Source: Daejeonella sp. H1SJ63
GTDB lineage: Bacteria > Bacteroidota > Bacteroidia > Sphingobacteriales > Sphingobacteriaceae
DNA length: 64,000 nucleotides
Direction of reading: 5' to 3'
NCBI RefSeq assembly: GCF_029360775.1
Contig: NZ_JARKMZ010000020.1
Location: forward strand, 1 to 64,000
A model generated the notes under the pieces. The model did not search any database, had not been told where the DNA came from, and saw only the letters and a program-made list of their open reading frames with translations. This document shows, in pieces, positions 26,247 to 35,501 of the stretch. How positions within the stretch are numbered: the stretch's first letter is position 1; each line of letters begins with the position of its first letter. Position numbers and translations under genes: made by a program.

Positions 26247-26927
26247 ATGAAAAATTTCGGATGCATTTTATTGATACTGTTATCATTTACATTTGGATGT
26301 AAAACACGAAATACGCCAAAAACTCCCAAAAGAGATGTTACAATGGCGCTCAATATATCAGGCGAAAACAATACAGGAACAGCTTTCATCAGTATTGACT
26401 ACTATCGCCTGCAGTTACTGAATGAACTGGAAAATTTTCAGCCTGTGAACTTTGTATTGGTCGAAAATGATGAAAACCCGGAAGTAACTGTAAATATCAG
26501 GATTGATCATTTTATGCTTTGGCCCAGGGATGAGAGAATGTCAAGAAGAAGAGTGAGCCGGAATGTGCAGGTTGGAAACAACAGCAACGGCAAGCCGGTC
26601 TATCAGACTGTATATGCACTTGTTGATATTGTACAGGTGCAAAGACGATCAAATGCACGATTTACCGGTTCAATTACAATTAAGGGCGAAAAACCCCTGA
26701 AATTTCAAAGAGCATTCAATTCAAACTATAACTATGTAAATACTTATATCGATAATATTCAGGGTGATGCCAGAGCCGTTGACGGTTCACTGAACATGTT
26801 GCGGGGAATAGGCATAGAGCCCATGGAAAATGACTTCATCCTGCTGCTTTCAAAACAGGAAATGACAAGAACCTTGTCTTATGAGCTTAGAAAATATTAC
26901 GATACAGCGACGAAAATCAGGAAATAA
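26247..26927 (+). CDS. lipoprotein of unknown function
   Basis: A 226-residue predicted lipoprotein with a short hydrophobic signal and lipobox-like TFGCK (Cys18). The mature part is mixed alpha/beta with a basic run (ERMSRRRVSRNVQVG) and no family I recognise. It ends 29 bp before the next gene, which I also cannot identify. A transcript shared by the two is possible but a -7-like box lies between them. Confidence 0.75.
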   Translation: MKNFGCILLILLSFTFGCKTRNTPKTPKRDVTMALNISGENNTGTAFISIDYYRLQLLNELENFQPVNFVLVENDENPEVTVNIRIDHFMLWPRDERMSRRRVSRNVQVGNNSNGKPVYQTVYALVDIVQVQRRSNARFTGSITIKGEKPLKFQRAFNSNYNYVNTYIDNIQGDARAVDGSLNMLRGIGIEPMENDFILLLSKQEMTRTLSYELRKYYDTATKIRK

Positions 26928-26956
26928 GAAATCCCTGTTTACTACCTTTGCCTCCC

Positions 26957-27946
26957 ATGGCGGTTACACTTTACAAACCCTTCGAAAAGCTGAATTTCAG
27001 CAAACAATTCTGTTTCCTGAGCGGAGAAAAACTACAGTCGGCAGAAGAAGAGATCTCTGTTTTCCCCTTATGGCTGATGCAGGAATATGAATTGCAGGAT
27101 AAGCCATTCAAACTTCTTGACGAAAGTATTTCAACCTATAGCGATATGAAATTACCCTGTTCGGGAAATATCTTTGAACAGTACATCGAGCCGCTTGAAG
27201 AAGAGATCAAAGCTGCATTTCTCAGCGGATACGAGAGTGTTAAACAAGTGCCTGAGATCAGACTATTTCAATGGATTAGTAAAATGGTCTATGGCATTCT
27301 GTTCAATGAGATCCGTACTGGAATAATTCAGCAAAAAGCTAAAGGTGAAGAGTTCAGTTTTTCACAATCGCTTGTACATAAATTCGGCAATCTGCATCTG
27401 ATGCTGCAATCGTTGAATAAGCCATTGATCTTTGACGGGAATATGCCCTGGTCAATAAAAGTATTTAAGATTGAAGGCACCAAAGATCTCTTTAACTATC
27501 GTGATGAGATCAATACACTCACTTTTTCGCTGGCAATGAAAGATTTCGGGATCGTTGCCTGTCTTCAGGATAATGGAACAAATAGTATTTACCACAAGGA
27601 GATTCTTGACAAAATTATTGGCAAAGCTTTACATCCGGCTCAGTTTGAAGAGATCTGCGCGAAATTTTTCTATTCCAACTATCTTTTTAACCGCTTGCCC
27701 GAATATACAGTAATGCCGACTGAAGATGCCGTTTACATTGAAGCAATGCCGTTAAGAGGCATGAGCAGTAAACCACTTTTCGATTTCTGGCAGAACAAAA
27801 CCTATGCACAAGTACTTGAAAATTTCTGGAAGCCATGGGGTATACTCATGTTTGAAATTATCAAAGACCCTGAGAGTCCGATGAGCTGGCTGTTGGATAA
27901 AGAACAGGAGTTCATTCCGGCATCATCGGTTGAATTACCTTCCTGA
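26957..27946 (+). CDS. unknown protein, HNH-like N-terminus
   Basis: A cytosolic protein of 329 residues counted from ATG 26957 (MAVTLYKPFEKL); a TTG nine bases upstream is in frame but less likely. Residues about 15-65 (CFLSGEKLQSAEEEISVFP, LWLM, then DMKLPCSG) resemble the Cys-x2-Cys and P.WL pattern of HNH-type treble clefs, but one Cys of the first pair is Ser and the histidines are absent, so nuclease activity is unlikely. The rest is helical without a known motif. TACCTTTG lies six bases upstream of the ATG, so the message may be nearly leaderless. It is a real gene by length and codon pattern, of unknown function. Confidence 0.75.
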   Translation: MAVTLYKPFEKLNFSKQFCFLSGEKLQSAEEEISVFPLWLMQEYELQDKPFKLLDESISTYSDMKLPCSGNIFEQYIEPLEEEIKAAFLSGYESVKQVPEIRLFQWISKMVYGILFNEIRTGIIQQKAKGEEFSFSQSLVHKFGNLHLMLQSLNKPLIFDGNMPWSIKVFKIEGTKDLFNYRDEINTLTFSLAMKDFGIVACLQDNGTNSIYHKEILDKIIGKALHPAQFEEICAKFFYSNYLFNRLPEYTVMPTEDAVYIEAMPLRGMSSKPLFDFWQNKTYAQVLENFWKPWGILMFEIIKDPESPMSWLLDKEQEFIPASSVELPS

Positions 27947-27955
27947 TCGGAAATT

Positions 27956-28588
27956 CTATCTTCCTGTAAGCTGATTCACAAAATACCCCGCAATATCCGG
28001 GTAATAAATTATTGTGAACAGAATTCCGGTCAATGCCCCGTAAAAGTGAGCATCATGATTGATACCATCCTGAGAGTTACGGGATGAATACCAGCAATAA
28101 CCCAGAAAAAGAAATCCATAAAGTACGGCTGGAATTGGCAATGGGATTGGGAAAATCATCATTTTATTCATTGGGTAGAACAAAATATAGCTGAAAACCA
28201 CTGCACAAACCGCTCCGGAGGCCCCCAAACTGTTAAACCAAAAATGTTCTTTATGTTTAAAAACTGAGGTCAGATCACTTAAAACAATGCTTGCAATGTA
28301 CAATACTCCAAACTGAACATGCCCCCAACTGCTTAATGATACAAAAGTCTTTTCCAGGGTAAATGCAAAGAAATAGAAAGAAAGCATATTTACAAGTAAA
28401 TGGCCCCAGTCTTTATGAATCAGACCACTGGTAATCATGCTGTAAAGACGACGGCCCCTGCTTACACTATAAGGATGAAGCATAAACTTACCGTAAACCT
28501 CTGCATTTGAGAAGGCATAAATACTGGTAACTATCGTGAAAATAAAAATTATAGTGGCAATTGGTGTTTCGTTAATAAAGCTTTCCAT
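27956..28588 (-). CDS. rhomboid family intramembrane serine protease
   Basis: A six-helix membrane protease. The catalytic Ser lies in LGASGAVCA, the catalytic His in NHDAHFYGALTG, and the helix-2 His-rich motif reads HKDWGHLLVNMLSF. I use the ATG at 28586-28588 (MESFINETP, 210 residues), because TAGATTTG, a -7-type box, lies six bases upstream within the longer reading frame that starts at 28627. The substrate is unknown. It is convergent with the unknown gene at 26957, with nine bases between the stops. Confidence 0.9.
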   Translation of the reverse strand: MESFINETPIATIIFIFTIVTSIYAFSNAEVYGKFMLHPYSVSRGRRLYSMITSGLIHKDWGHLLVNMLSFYFFAFTLEKTFVSLSSWGHVQFGVLYIASIVLSDLTSVFKHKEHFWFNSLGASGAVCAVVFSYILFYPMNKMMIFPIPLPIPAVLYGFLFLGYCWYSSRNSQDGINHDAHFYGALTGILFTIIYYPDIAGYFVNQLTGR

Positions 28589-28728
28589 ATATCTCAAATC
28601 TAATTTTGCAGGCCGCATGAAAAACATGCATACTCTCTCACAATAATCTCATTTTACACTGAGAAGTGCAGCAAATATATAAGCCTTATTCAACTTCAAC
28701 GATAATCATCCTGATTTAATATCATGAT

Positions 28729-29073
28729 TTAAATTAAATCTCTTTTACTCTTCGGCAAACTGTCAAAGATCAATTCATAAGAATGATCGATCATTTCCTT
28801 TAACTGAGCATCACTTAATCTGCCATTCATAAAGACTGTATTCCAGTGGGTTTTATTCATATGAAAACCCGGCTGCACCTCTTCATATTCTTCTCTCAGT
28901 AAAACGGCTCTTTCCGGATCACATTTTACATTAAAACGATCGGGCTGATCAAGTCCGCAAAGCAAAAAGATCTTCCCCATCAGCTTAAATACAAGAGTGT
29001 CCTCACCGAAGGGAAAGGATTCGTCCACATGGTTTTTGGACAAACAATAATCTCTTAAAATTTCAACATTCAT
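28729..29073 (-). CDS. MmcQ/YjbR family protein
   Basis: A 114-residue protein of the MmcQ/YjbR family, a small double-wing/CyaY-like fold that may bind DNA. Typical segments are MNVEILRDYCLSKNHVDESFPF, then FKLMGKIFLL and HMNKTHWNTV. The start at 29071-29073 is chosen because the family begins with this MN.E.LR.YC pattern; the reading frame upstream encodes no conserved sequence. Divergent from pepT. Confidence 0.9.
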   Translation of the reverse strand: MNVEILRDYCLSKNHVDESFPFGEDTLVFKLMGKIFLLCGLDQPDRFNVKCDPERAVLLREEYEEVQPGFHMNKTHWNTVFMNGRLSDAQLKEMIDHSYELIFDSLPKSKRDLI

Positions 29074-29121
29074 CCGAAAAACTAATTGGTTCAGTATATC
29101 AGTCATGCAACAGGATTGATG

Positions 29122-29129
29122 TAATTTTG
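29122..29129 (+). promoter_or_regulatory. -7 box TAATTTTG for pepT
   Basis: TAATTTTG matches TAnnTTTG and lies 25 bp upstream of the pepT ATG. Confidence 0.55.
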
Positions 29130-29154
29130 CAAGCCTGAATAAATTTAAAAAAAA

Positions 29155-30405
29155 ATGACCTATCCCGAAAATATACGCCATACCGTTACCGGGCGATTTT
29201 TACGATACACAGCAATAGATACGCAATCTGATGATTCTTCAGATAGCTGTCCTTCGACCCTAAAACAAAAAGATCTGGGAAGATTGCTCGTGTCAGAATT
29301 ACTTGAGATGGGGCTTACAGATGCCCATATAGATGATAACGGATATGTTTATGCAACGATTCCGGGAAATACAGACAAAAAAGTGCCGGTAATTTGCTTT
29401 TGCTCTCACATGGATACGTCTCCCGATTGCAGTGGTAAGAACGTAAAAGCCATCATTCATAAAAATTATCAGGGCGAGGATATTGTCCTTCCCGACGACA
29501 GGAATCAGGTAATCAGAATGAATGAGCATCCTGATTTAAAGAATCAGATTGGCAATGACCTGATCACAGCCAGTGGAACAACACTTTTAGGTGCTGATAA
29601 TAAAGCCGGAATTGCTGAAATAATGGATGCTGTTAATTTCCTGGTATCGAATCCTCAGTACAGGCATGGGGAAATAAAGATTCTTTTCACACCTGATGAA
29701 GAAATCGGGAGAGGAGTGGATAAGGTTGATCTGAAAAAATTAGCAGCAGATTTTGCGTATACGATTGATGGAGAAAGTGCAGGAACTATTGAAAACGAAA
29801 CATTTTCAGCCGACGGCGTAAAGGTAATCATCCATGGACTAAGTGCACACCCCGGCTTTGCAAAAGATAAAATGGAAAGCGCTATAAAAATTGCTTCAGA
29901 GATTGTAGCTGCACTACCTAAAGAACTATCCCCTGAACGTACCTCTGATGATAAGGGTTTTGTACATCCGGTCTCCATCAGCGGGACAGTTGAAAAAGCC
30001 TCGATCGAATTTATTATCCGCGATTTTGATACCCGAATGCTCAATGAACATGAACAGATTCTGGAGGAGATAGTTTCGAAAATTCTTAAAGCCTATCCGA
30101 GCAGCCGTTATGAATTCATTATTGAAGAACAATATCGCAATATGAGGTCTGTTATTGAGCAATATCCCCAACTCACCGCTTTTGGAATAGAGGCAATCGG
30201 GCGAGCCGGGATGCGTGCAAAACTGCAGCGCATCAGAGGCGGAACGGATGGATCGAGGCTCTCTTTCATGGGTCTTCCCTGCCCGAATATATTTGCAGGT
30301 GAGCATGCGTTTCATAGCAAACAGGAATGGATATCGGTGCAGGATATGCAGAAAGCGGTTCAAACTATCATTAATCTGGCGTTGATCTGGGAGGAAAAAA
30401 GCTGA
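29155..30405 (+). CDS. pepT: peptidase T (tripeptide aminopeptidase)
   Basis: A 416-residue M20B zinc peptidase that removes the N-terminal residue of tripeptides in the cytosol. Family motifs are clear: FCSHMDTSPD, then GADNKAGIAEIMDA, the catalytic FTPDEEIGRG, the insert-domain FIIRDFD and a closing AGEHAFHSKQEW. Length is normal and there is no signal peptide. Single gene with its own -7 box. Confidence 0.97.
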   Translation: MTYPENIRHTVTGRFLRYTAIDTQSDDSSDSCPSTLKQKDLGRLLVSELLEMGLTDAHIDDNGYVYATIPGNTDKKVPVICFCSHMDTSPDCSGKNVKAIIHKNYQGEDIVLPDDRNQVIRMNEHPDLKNQIGNDLITASGTTLLGADNKAGIAEIMDAVNFLVSNPQYRHGEIKILFTPDEEIGRGVDKVDLKKLAADFAYTIDGESAGTIENETFSADGVKVIIHGLSAHPGFAKDKMESAIKIASEIVAALPKELSPERTSDDKGFVHPVSISGTVEKASIEFIIRDFDTRMLNEHEQILEEIVSKILKAYPSSRYEFIIEEQYRNMRSVIEQYPQLTAFGIEAIGRAGMRAKLQRIRGGTDGSRLSFMGLPCPNIFAGEHAFHSKQEWISVQDMQKAVQTIINLALIWEEKS

Positions 30406-30588
30406 AGCAATTCTCTCACAGAAAATTACTCTTAACATTTTTTAACTAAAAGGCAGAAACAGTCAAGGTATATTTAATGATCAATAAAGACTAACCAATT
30501 CTCATGAAATCATTTAGAATACTATGTAATGAAATCATTACGAAACAGCCTTTTAAACCTTTATCTGAAACACAGTCTAAAAACTCGT

Positions 30589-31398
30589 ATGATGACCAAA
30601 AAAAGTAAATTCTTAGTTTTCTTAACATCATTATTTCTGCTTACAGGTCAAATAGCCTGGGCACAAAAAAAAGCAGAAATGATCCTGACCAAATGGGCAG
30701 ATCAGGCTCCTGTAATTGATGGTCAGTTAAATGACTGGAAAGATAGTCTTGAACTGTATAATAATACAGCCAGGCTTTATTACAGTCTGTCAAATGACAA
30801 CGAAAATATTTATCTGGCTATAAAAAATAATTCCAGAGAAAATTTAATGACGATACTGGCCACAGGTATCAGCTTTTCAGCAAATATTGAAAGCAATAAA
30901 AAGAATCCACCAAAAATTACATTTCCGGTAGTAGACCGTACTCCGGGTAAAAAACGTAATACCACAGAACAGCCTGAACCGGAAGAGATGCAGAAGGAAA
31001 TACTGTCCAGAATTAAAGAAGTTCGGGTGAGTGGCTTCAAAGAGATCATTGACGGAGGAATTTCCCTTTACAATACCTATGGAATTAAGGCAGCCACCGG
31101 TTTCGATTCAAAGAATAATCTGGTTCAGGAAATTGCCATTCCGCTTAGTTTACTTGGCTTACAAACAGGAAATAATGAACCGGTAAGCTACAGTATCCGG
31201 ATTAATGGATTTCAGGGTCCGGCGGTAAAACAGGAACGCGATAGGTACAATGATATGTATGGAGGAAGATATGGCAGAAACTATGGCGGAATGTACAGAG
31301 GTATGTACGGCGGAATGCCGGGAGGAAATTATACCACGAGGCCACAATCAACAGCAATTGAATTTTTTATAAAAAGTCCGCTGGCAGTAAAAAAATAA
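30589..31398 (+). CDS. secreted CBM9-like protein with Gly/Met/Tyr-rich tail
   Basis: A roughly 270-residue exported protein. From ATG 30589 (or 30592) it has a clean signal peptide (MTKKSKFLVFLTSLFLLTGQIAWAQ); an ATG 60 bp upstream would bury the signal. Residues about 28-85 (ADQAPVIDGQLNDWKDS) resemble a CBM9/DOMON-type beta-sandwich as found in sugar- or haem-binding exported domains. Residues about 215-250 are a low-complexity run of Gly, Tyr, Met and Arg. It lies 45 bp upstream of a large outer-membrane barrel gene with similar Gly/Met-rich stretches, so the two products may cooperate at the surface (inference). Confidence 0.75.
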   Translation: MMTKKSKFLVFLTSLFLLTGQIAWAQKKAEMILTKWADQAPVIDGQLNDWKDSLELYNNTARLYYSLSNDNENIYLAIKNNSRENLMTILATGISFSANIESNKKNPPKITFPVVDRTPGKKRNTTEQPEPEEMQKEILSRIKEVRVSGFKEIIDGGISLYNTYGIKAATGFDSKNNLVQEIAIPLSLLGLQTGNNEPVSYSIRINGFQGPAVKQERDRYNDMYGGRYGRNYGGMYRGMYGGMPGGNYTTRPQSTAIEFFIKSPLAVKK

Positions 31399-31443
31399 GC
31401 CGGTCAGATTAATTCAAATACTACCAATTATAAATTAACAAAA

Positions 31444-34302
31444 ATGAAAAAAATTTTACCCTTAGTTATCGGCTTTCTGATCAGTTTCGGAGCTTTTGCA
31501 CAAACTAGTCGTGATATAAGCGGGGTGGTCAAAGACTCAACCGGCACCGGTATTATTGCAGCAACCGTAAAATACATTGCAGGTAAGGATACTTCCTTTA
31601 CCAGAACCAATGTAGATGGAAATTTTATTTTCAAAGGGGTAAAATCATCCACATTCCTCCTCACTGTTACAAGTCTGGGGTATGAAGGTTTGAATAAGCG
31701 TTTCCTTTACAGAGATGGGGATACACCAATTCAGCTTGAGCCAATAACCCTGAAATCAATGAACCGGATGCTCAATGAGGTAGTTATTTCTGGCACACCG
31801 GCGGTTTCAATCAAGGAAGACACTGTTGTATATCGTGCATCCGATTATCCATTAAGGGAGAATGCATTAGCAGAAGATTTGCTGAAAAAGCTTCCTGGCG
31901 TTGAAGTAGATAAAGATGGCAATGTAACAGCTCAGGGTAAATCTGTAACACGTGTAAGAATTAATGGCAAAGACTTTTTTGGCGGTGATGTAAAGACCGC
32001 TACACAGCAGCTTCCTGCAGATATCCTTGAATCTGCTCAGATCATCGACGACTATGGCGATCAGGCCAATCTGACCGGAATCAGAAATGGTGATCCTGAA
32101 AAAATACTGAACTTTACAATCAGGGCAGATAAAAACAAGGGATATTTTGCACGCGGAACTGTTGGCGGAGGTGATAAAGAACGATATCAGGCATCATTAA
32201 CAACTAATACCTACAATAACTCAGAACAATTTTCATTCATCGGAAACCTGAACAATACCAATAGCTCTGTATTTAACTTTGGTGGTGGGGGCGGCTTCGG
32301 AGGCGGTGGTGGTGCTGCCCGTGTACAAATGGCCGGCGGAACAACCGGTGGCGGTGGCATGCGATTTATGGGTGGTGGTGGATTTGGAGGTGGAGGCTTC
32401 CAGGGTTTTGGAAACAATGATGGATTAACCTCTGTTGGCTCCATTGGCATGAACTACCGTAAAGATTATGGTAAAAAAGTAAGTTCATACGGAAACTATA
32501 GTTATTCTAACCGAAATAACGATGTGATCAGTGATCAGCTTCAGCAAAACAACTTTCAAAATTCTATGGTATCAACAGATCAGAACACTTTAAGAAACCT
32601 GATTAATGATAATCATCGCTTTAGCTGGAATGTGGAATACCGCCCGGATAGTTTAAGTTTTATCAAATTTAGTCCTTCGTTCAGTTATGGAAAAACTCAG
32701 GATGCAACAAGCTCAGATTATATTCAGTATGACAATGGGCGTCTTAACTCTGATGGAAGCAGCAAAAGCTATACAGACTCAAAAAATCCAAACTTTGGTG
32801 CTAACCTTCTTTTAAACCGCCGGCTTCAGAAACGTGGTCGGAATATTTCTCTTTACGTTTCAGCCAATAATGCAAAAACCAAACAGGAAGATGATCAACT
32901 CACTCAATATATCAATTATCTTGTCAATGGTGGCACTTCAAACGTATACCGGAATCAGGAGTTATACGATAATAACAGAAATTACAACATAAGTACCAAC
33001 CTGTCTTATAATGAACCACTTAGCGCAACAAGTAATCTGGAATTTAATTATAATCACAGTACCACCAATTATAAAAATACCAGGGAAACGTATGATATCA
33101 GTCTGACAGGAGCATCAGCTTACAATAATACCTTAAGTAATGATTATGACTACTCTTTCATTACAAACCGCTTCGGAATGAACTACAGGGTAAACCAGAA
33201 AAAATACAATTATTCATTGGGTATCAGCGCTCAGCCAACTTTGCTTGAAGGTAATTCGGTAGTAATGGGAGTGAGCACCAGAAACAAAAATACAGGCTTT
33301 AATATTATTCCTTCTGCACGCTATTCTTACAACTTCTCAAGAACAAGAGCATTTAATGCCATGTACTTTGGAAGAGCAAATGAGCCGACTTACATACAGT
33401 TACAGCCAACACCTGATATTTCAAACCCGCAATATCCGGTATATGGTAACCCTAATCTGGGTGCAGAATTCATGCATCTCCTGAATTTCAGATACAATAA
33501 TTTCAACTTTAATTCTGGAGATGTTTTATTCTTCAACTTATCGGGTAACTATACTGAAAATAAGATCGTTTCCAATATCGTGCGTTCAATGGATCCTGCT
33601 GTCGGGTTGGTTCAGGAAACAAGATATTTAAATACAGATGGATATTATACTGCAAATGCTTTTTATAACTTCTCAAAACCATTTCAGGAGAAGAAATATG
33701 TATTCTCATTTAACGGTTCGGCAAACTATATCAATAATATTTCCTATACTGATAATATCAAAAACAGAGGTAAGAACTGGATATTTTCACAGGGTCTGAA
33801 TATGCAAATCAACCCAAACAAAAACCTTGAGCTTAACCCGGGCCTGAGATATAGCTTCAACAGTAACTCAAATGATGCTATCACCAATAATAATACAAAA
33901 GTTTCTACTTATACCCTGAATTTCAACAGTAAGGTCTATTTCCTTAAAACCTGGCTGATAGGTTCAGATTTGGGCAAATCATTTAATAATGGCTACAGCA
34001 GTTCACTTGCGGTAAATCCGTTTATTATTAACACCTACCTTGAAAAACAGTTTTTCAAAGATAAACGTGCTACTTTAAGATTACAGGGCTATGATCTGCT
34101 GAATGAGAATACCAGCGTATCCCGTTCAGTAACTGCCAATGCAATTACTGATAGTCAGAGTAACCGTCTGTCAAGATATTTCATGCTGAGCTTCACCATG
34201 AGAATTCAAAAATTCAGTGGAAAGCAACCTCAGCAACAGCAACAAATGATGGGTCCGGGTATGAGACCCGGAATGGGTGGCCATGGGCCGGGAAACTTCT
34301 GA
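31444..34302 (+). CDS. TonB-receptor-like outer-membrane beta-barrel protein
   Basis: A 952-residue outer-membrane protein: signal peptide (1-20), CarboxypepD_reg-like domain (about 22-105), plug-like domain (about 115-215, with LKKLPGVEVDKDGNVTAQGK and VRINGKDFFGGD) and an outer-membrane barrel. Its plug differs from canonical TonB receptors and is typical of the large Bacteroidota 'outer membrane beta-barrel' family. Two features stand out: a Gly-rich loop of about 45 residues at 277-325 (GGGGGFGGGGG and similar), and a C-terminal extension after the last strand rich in Gln, Met, Gly and Pro (QQQQQMMGPGMRPGMGG), so the usual terminal aromatic strand is not at the end. The ligand is unknown. 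Confidence 0.85.
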   Translation: MKKILPLVIGFLISFGAFAQTSRDISGVVKDSTGTGIIAATVKYIAGKDTSFTRTNVDGNFIFKGVKSSTFLLTVTSLGYEGLNKRFLYRDGDTPIQLEPITLKSMNRMLNEVVISGTPAVSIKEDTVVYRASDYPLRENALAEDLLKKLPGVEVDKDGNVTAQGKSVTRVRINGKDFFGGDVKTATQQLPADILESAQIIDDYGDQANLTGIRNGDPEKILNFTIRADKNKGYFARGTVGGGDKERYQASLTTNTYNNSEQFSFIGNLNNTNSSVFNFGGGGGFGGGGGAARVQMAGGTTGGGGMRFMGGGGFGGGGFQGFGNNDGLTSVGSIGMNYRKDYGKKVSSYGNYSYSNRNNDVISDQLQQNNFQNSMVSTDQNTLRNLINDNHRFSWNVEYRPDSLSFIKFSPSFSYGKTQDATSSDYIQYDNGRLNSDGSSKSYTDSKNPNFGANLLLNRRLQKRGRNISLYVSANNAKTKQEDDQLTQYINYLVNGGTSNVYRNQELYDNNRNYNISTNLSYNEPLSATSNLEFNYNHSTTNYKNTRETYDISLTGASAYNNTLSNDYDYSFITNRFGMNYRVNQKKYNYSLGISAQPTLLEGNSVVMGVSTRNKNTGFNIIPSARYSYNFSRTRAFNAMYFGRANEPTYIQLQPTPDISNPQYPVYGNPNLGAEFMHLLNFRYNNFNFNSGDVLFFNLSGNYTENKIVSNIVRSMDPAVGLVQETRYLNTDGYYTANAFYNFSKPFQEKKYVFSFNGSANYINNISYTDNIKNRGKNWIFSQGLNMQINPNKNLELNPGLRYSFNSNSNDAITNNNTKVSTYTLNFNSKVYFLKTWLIGSDLGKSFNNGYSSSLAVNPFIINTYLEKQFFKDKRATLRLQGYDLLNENTSVSRSVTANAITDSQSNRLSRYFMLSFTMRIQKFSGKQPQQQQQMMGPGMRPGMGGHGPGNF

Positions 34303-34323
34303 TAAACTATTTTAAAACCACTT

Positions 34324-34352
34324 AAAGCTACTCCCTGAAGAGTAGCTTTTTT
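34324..34352 (+). terminator. terminator after the beta-barrel gene
   Basis: A perfect 10-bp stem AAAGCTACTC/GAGTAGCTTT (34324-34333 with 34340-34349) is followed by a T-run. Confidence 0.85.
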
Positions 34353-34393
34353 GTTAAGACACTTTTATTAAAGACAGGAATATCTATATTAGA

Positions 34394-35434
34394 ATGAGAA
34401 AACATTCGAATATGGAAAGAAGAAAATTTATATCCAAAGGATTGGCAGCAGGCGCAATATTGCCTGCAACCTATGCTACTCTATTAAGTTCAGAGGCTCA
34501 GGCAGCTGAAACTACTCCAAAATCAGAGGCTGAAGCAAATAAACTGGCTGAAGAAGATGGGATAATCATCGAAAGAAGTGTATCCGGCAGACCGCATGAG
34601 GGTAAAGTACTTGCAGTAATACAACCCCATGTTGATGATTCGACCTTATTTGCCGGTGGCACTATCGCCAAACTGATTAGCGAAGGCTATACCGGCTACC
34701 TGATAAGAACTACCAATGATGATGCCGCTGGTGGCGGAACAGATGGTGACAGGGTTCTAAATAATGAAAGAGACAATGATAAAGTTGCCAAAATATTAGG
34801 ACTGAAAAAAGTATATAATCTGGGATATCGTAATCACCGTATGGATGAATACAATACGCAGGAAATTAAAGGAAGATTAATCTTTTTATTCAGACTATTA
34901 AAAGTTGATACAATTTTCAGTTATGATCCATGGGGTCACTATGAAGAAAACCCTGATCATTATGTAACTGCACAATGTGTTGAAGCAGCCAGATGGATGT
35001 CGGGAAGTGTTGACTACCCTGAGCAGCTGGAAGTAGTGAAACCTCATTCAGTAAAGGAGCGTTATTATTTTGCAAGAGGCCCGCAGTTGGTAAACAGAAT
35101 TGTGGATATCACGAAGCATATTGATACCAAAGTTGAAAGTAACGCGGTAATTACTACTCAGGGACCCGGAGGTAATGCAGGATCAAGAATCAAAAAGAGC
35201 CTGGCTGAAAAGGGTAAAAAATTACCAATACTTGGTGATACAGATGCCTCTGCAGATGCAAATTATATTAAACACTTCGTTCTGGATAAAGACTCCCTAA
35301 CTCAAAGAGGAACTCCTTCAGATCGTGAAGTAGGCAAGAAATATGGTCTGGAGTGGGCAGAAGCATTTCACTATATTGGAGATACCCCTTCTGTTCTGCC
35401 AGATTATATTGAGAAAAACGCGGTTTCGAAATAA
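34394..35434 (+). CDS. exported PIG-L family deacetylase
   Basis: A zinc-dependent N-acetylglucosamine deacetylase-type protein (PIG-L/LmbE). The metal motif PHVDDSTLFAGG lies near residues 80-91, with later FSYDPWGHYEENPDHYVTA containing the HxxH-type ligand region. The N-terminus is a Tat-like signal (MERRKFISKGLAAGAILPA); the ATG at 34412 would start exactly there, while the ATG at 34394 adds six residues. Substrates range from GlcNAc conjugates to antibiotics and cannot be called. Monocistronic between two terminators. Confidence 0.88.
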   Translation: MRKHSNMERRKFISKGLAAGAILPATYATLLSSEAQAAETTPKSEAEANKLAEEDGIIIERSVSGRPHEGKVLAVIQPHVDDSTLFAGGTIAKLISEGYTGYLIRTTNDDAAGGGTDGDRVLNNERDNDKVAKILGLKKVYNLGYRNHRMDEYNTQEIKGRLIFLFRLLKVDTIFSYDPWGHYEENPDHYVTAQCVEAARWMSGSVDYPEQLEVVKPHSVKERYYFARGPQLVNRIVDITKHIDTKVESNAVITTQGPGGNAGSRIKKSLAEKGKKLPILGDTDASADANYIKHFVLDKDSLTQRGTPSDREVGKKYGLEWAEAFHYIGDTPSVLPDYIEKNAVSK

Positions 35435-35449
35435 AATCAATATACAATT

Positions 35450-35491
35450 AAAGAAAGGGCCCCGGTGATGAATCACCGGGGCCCTTTCTTT
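35450..35491. terminator. very strong bidirectional terminator
   Basis: A perfect 19-bp stem (35450-35468 with 35473-35491) with a TGAA loop has a GC-rich centre flanked by A and T runs. It separates the convergent PIG-L and M1 peptidase genes. Confidence 0.95.
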
Positions 35492-35501
35492 ATTAACTAT
35501 T

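Noticed and set aside
29655-30438. Overlapping minus-strand open frames inside pepT
   Set aside because: pepT is clearly the real gene; the antisense products look random and carry no motif.
32211-32450. Proline-rich open frame antisense to the large beta-barrel gene
   Set aside because: It is the complement of the Gly-rich coding stretch; composition is a by-product and there is no promoter or start context.
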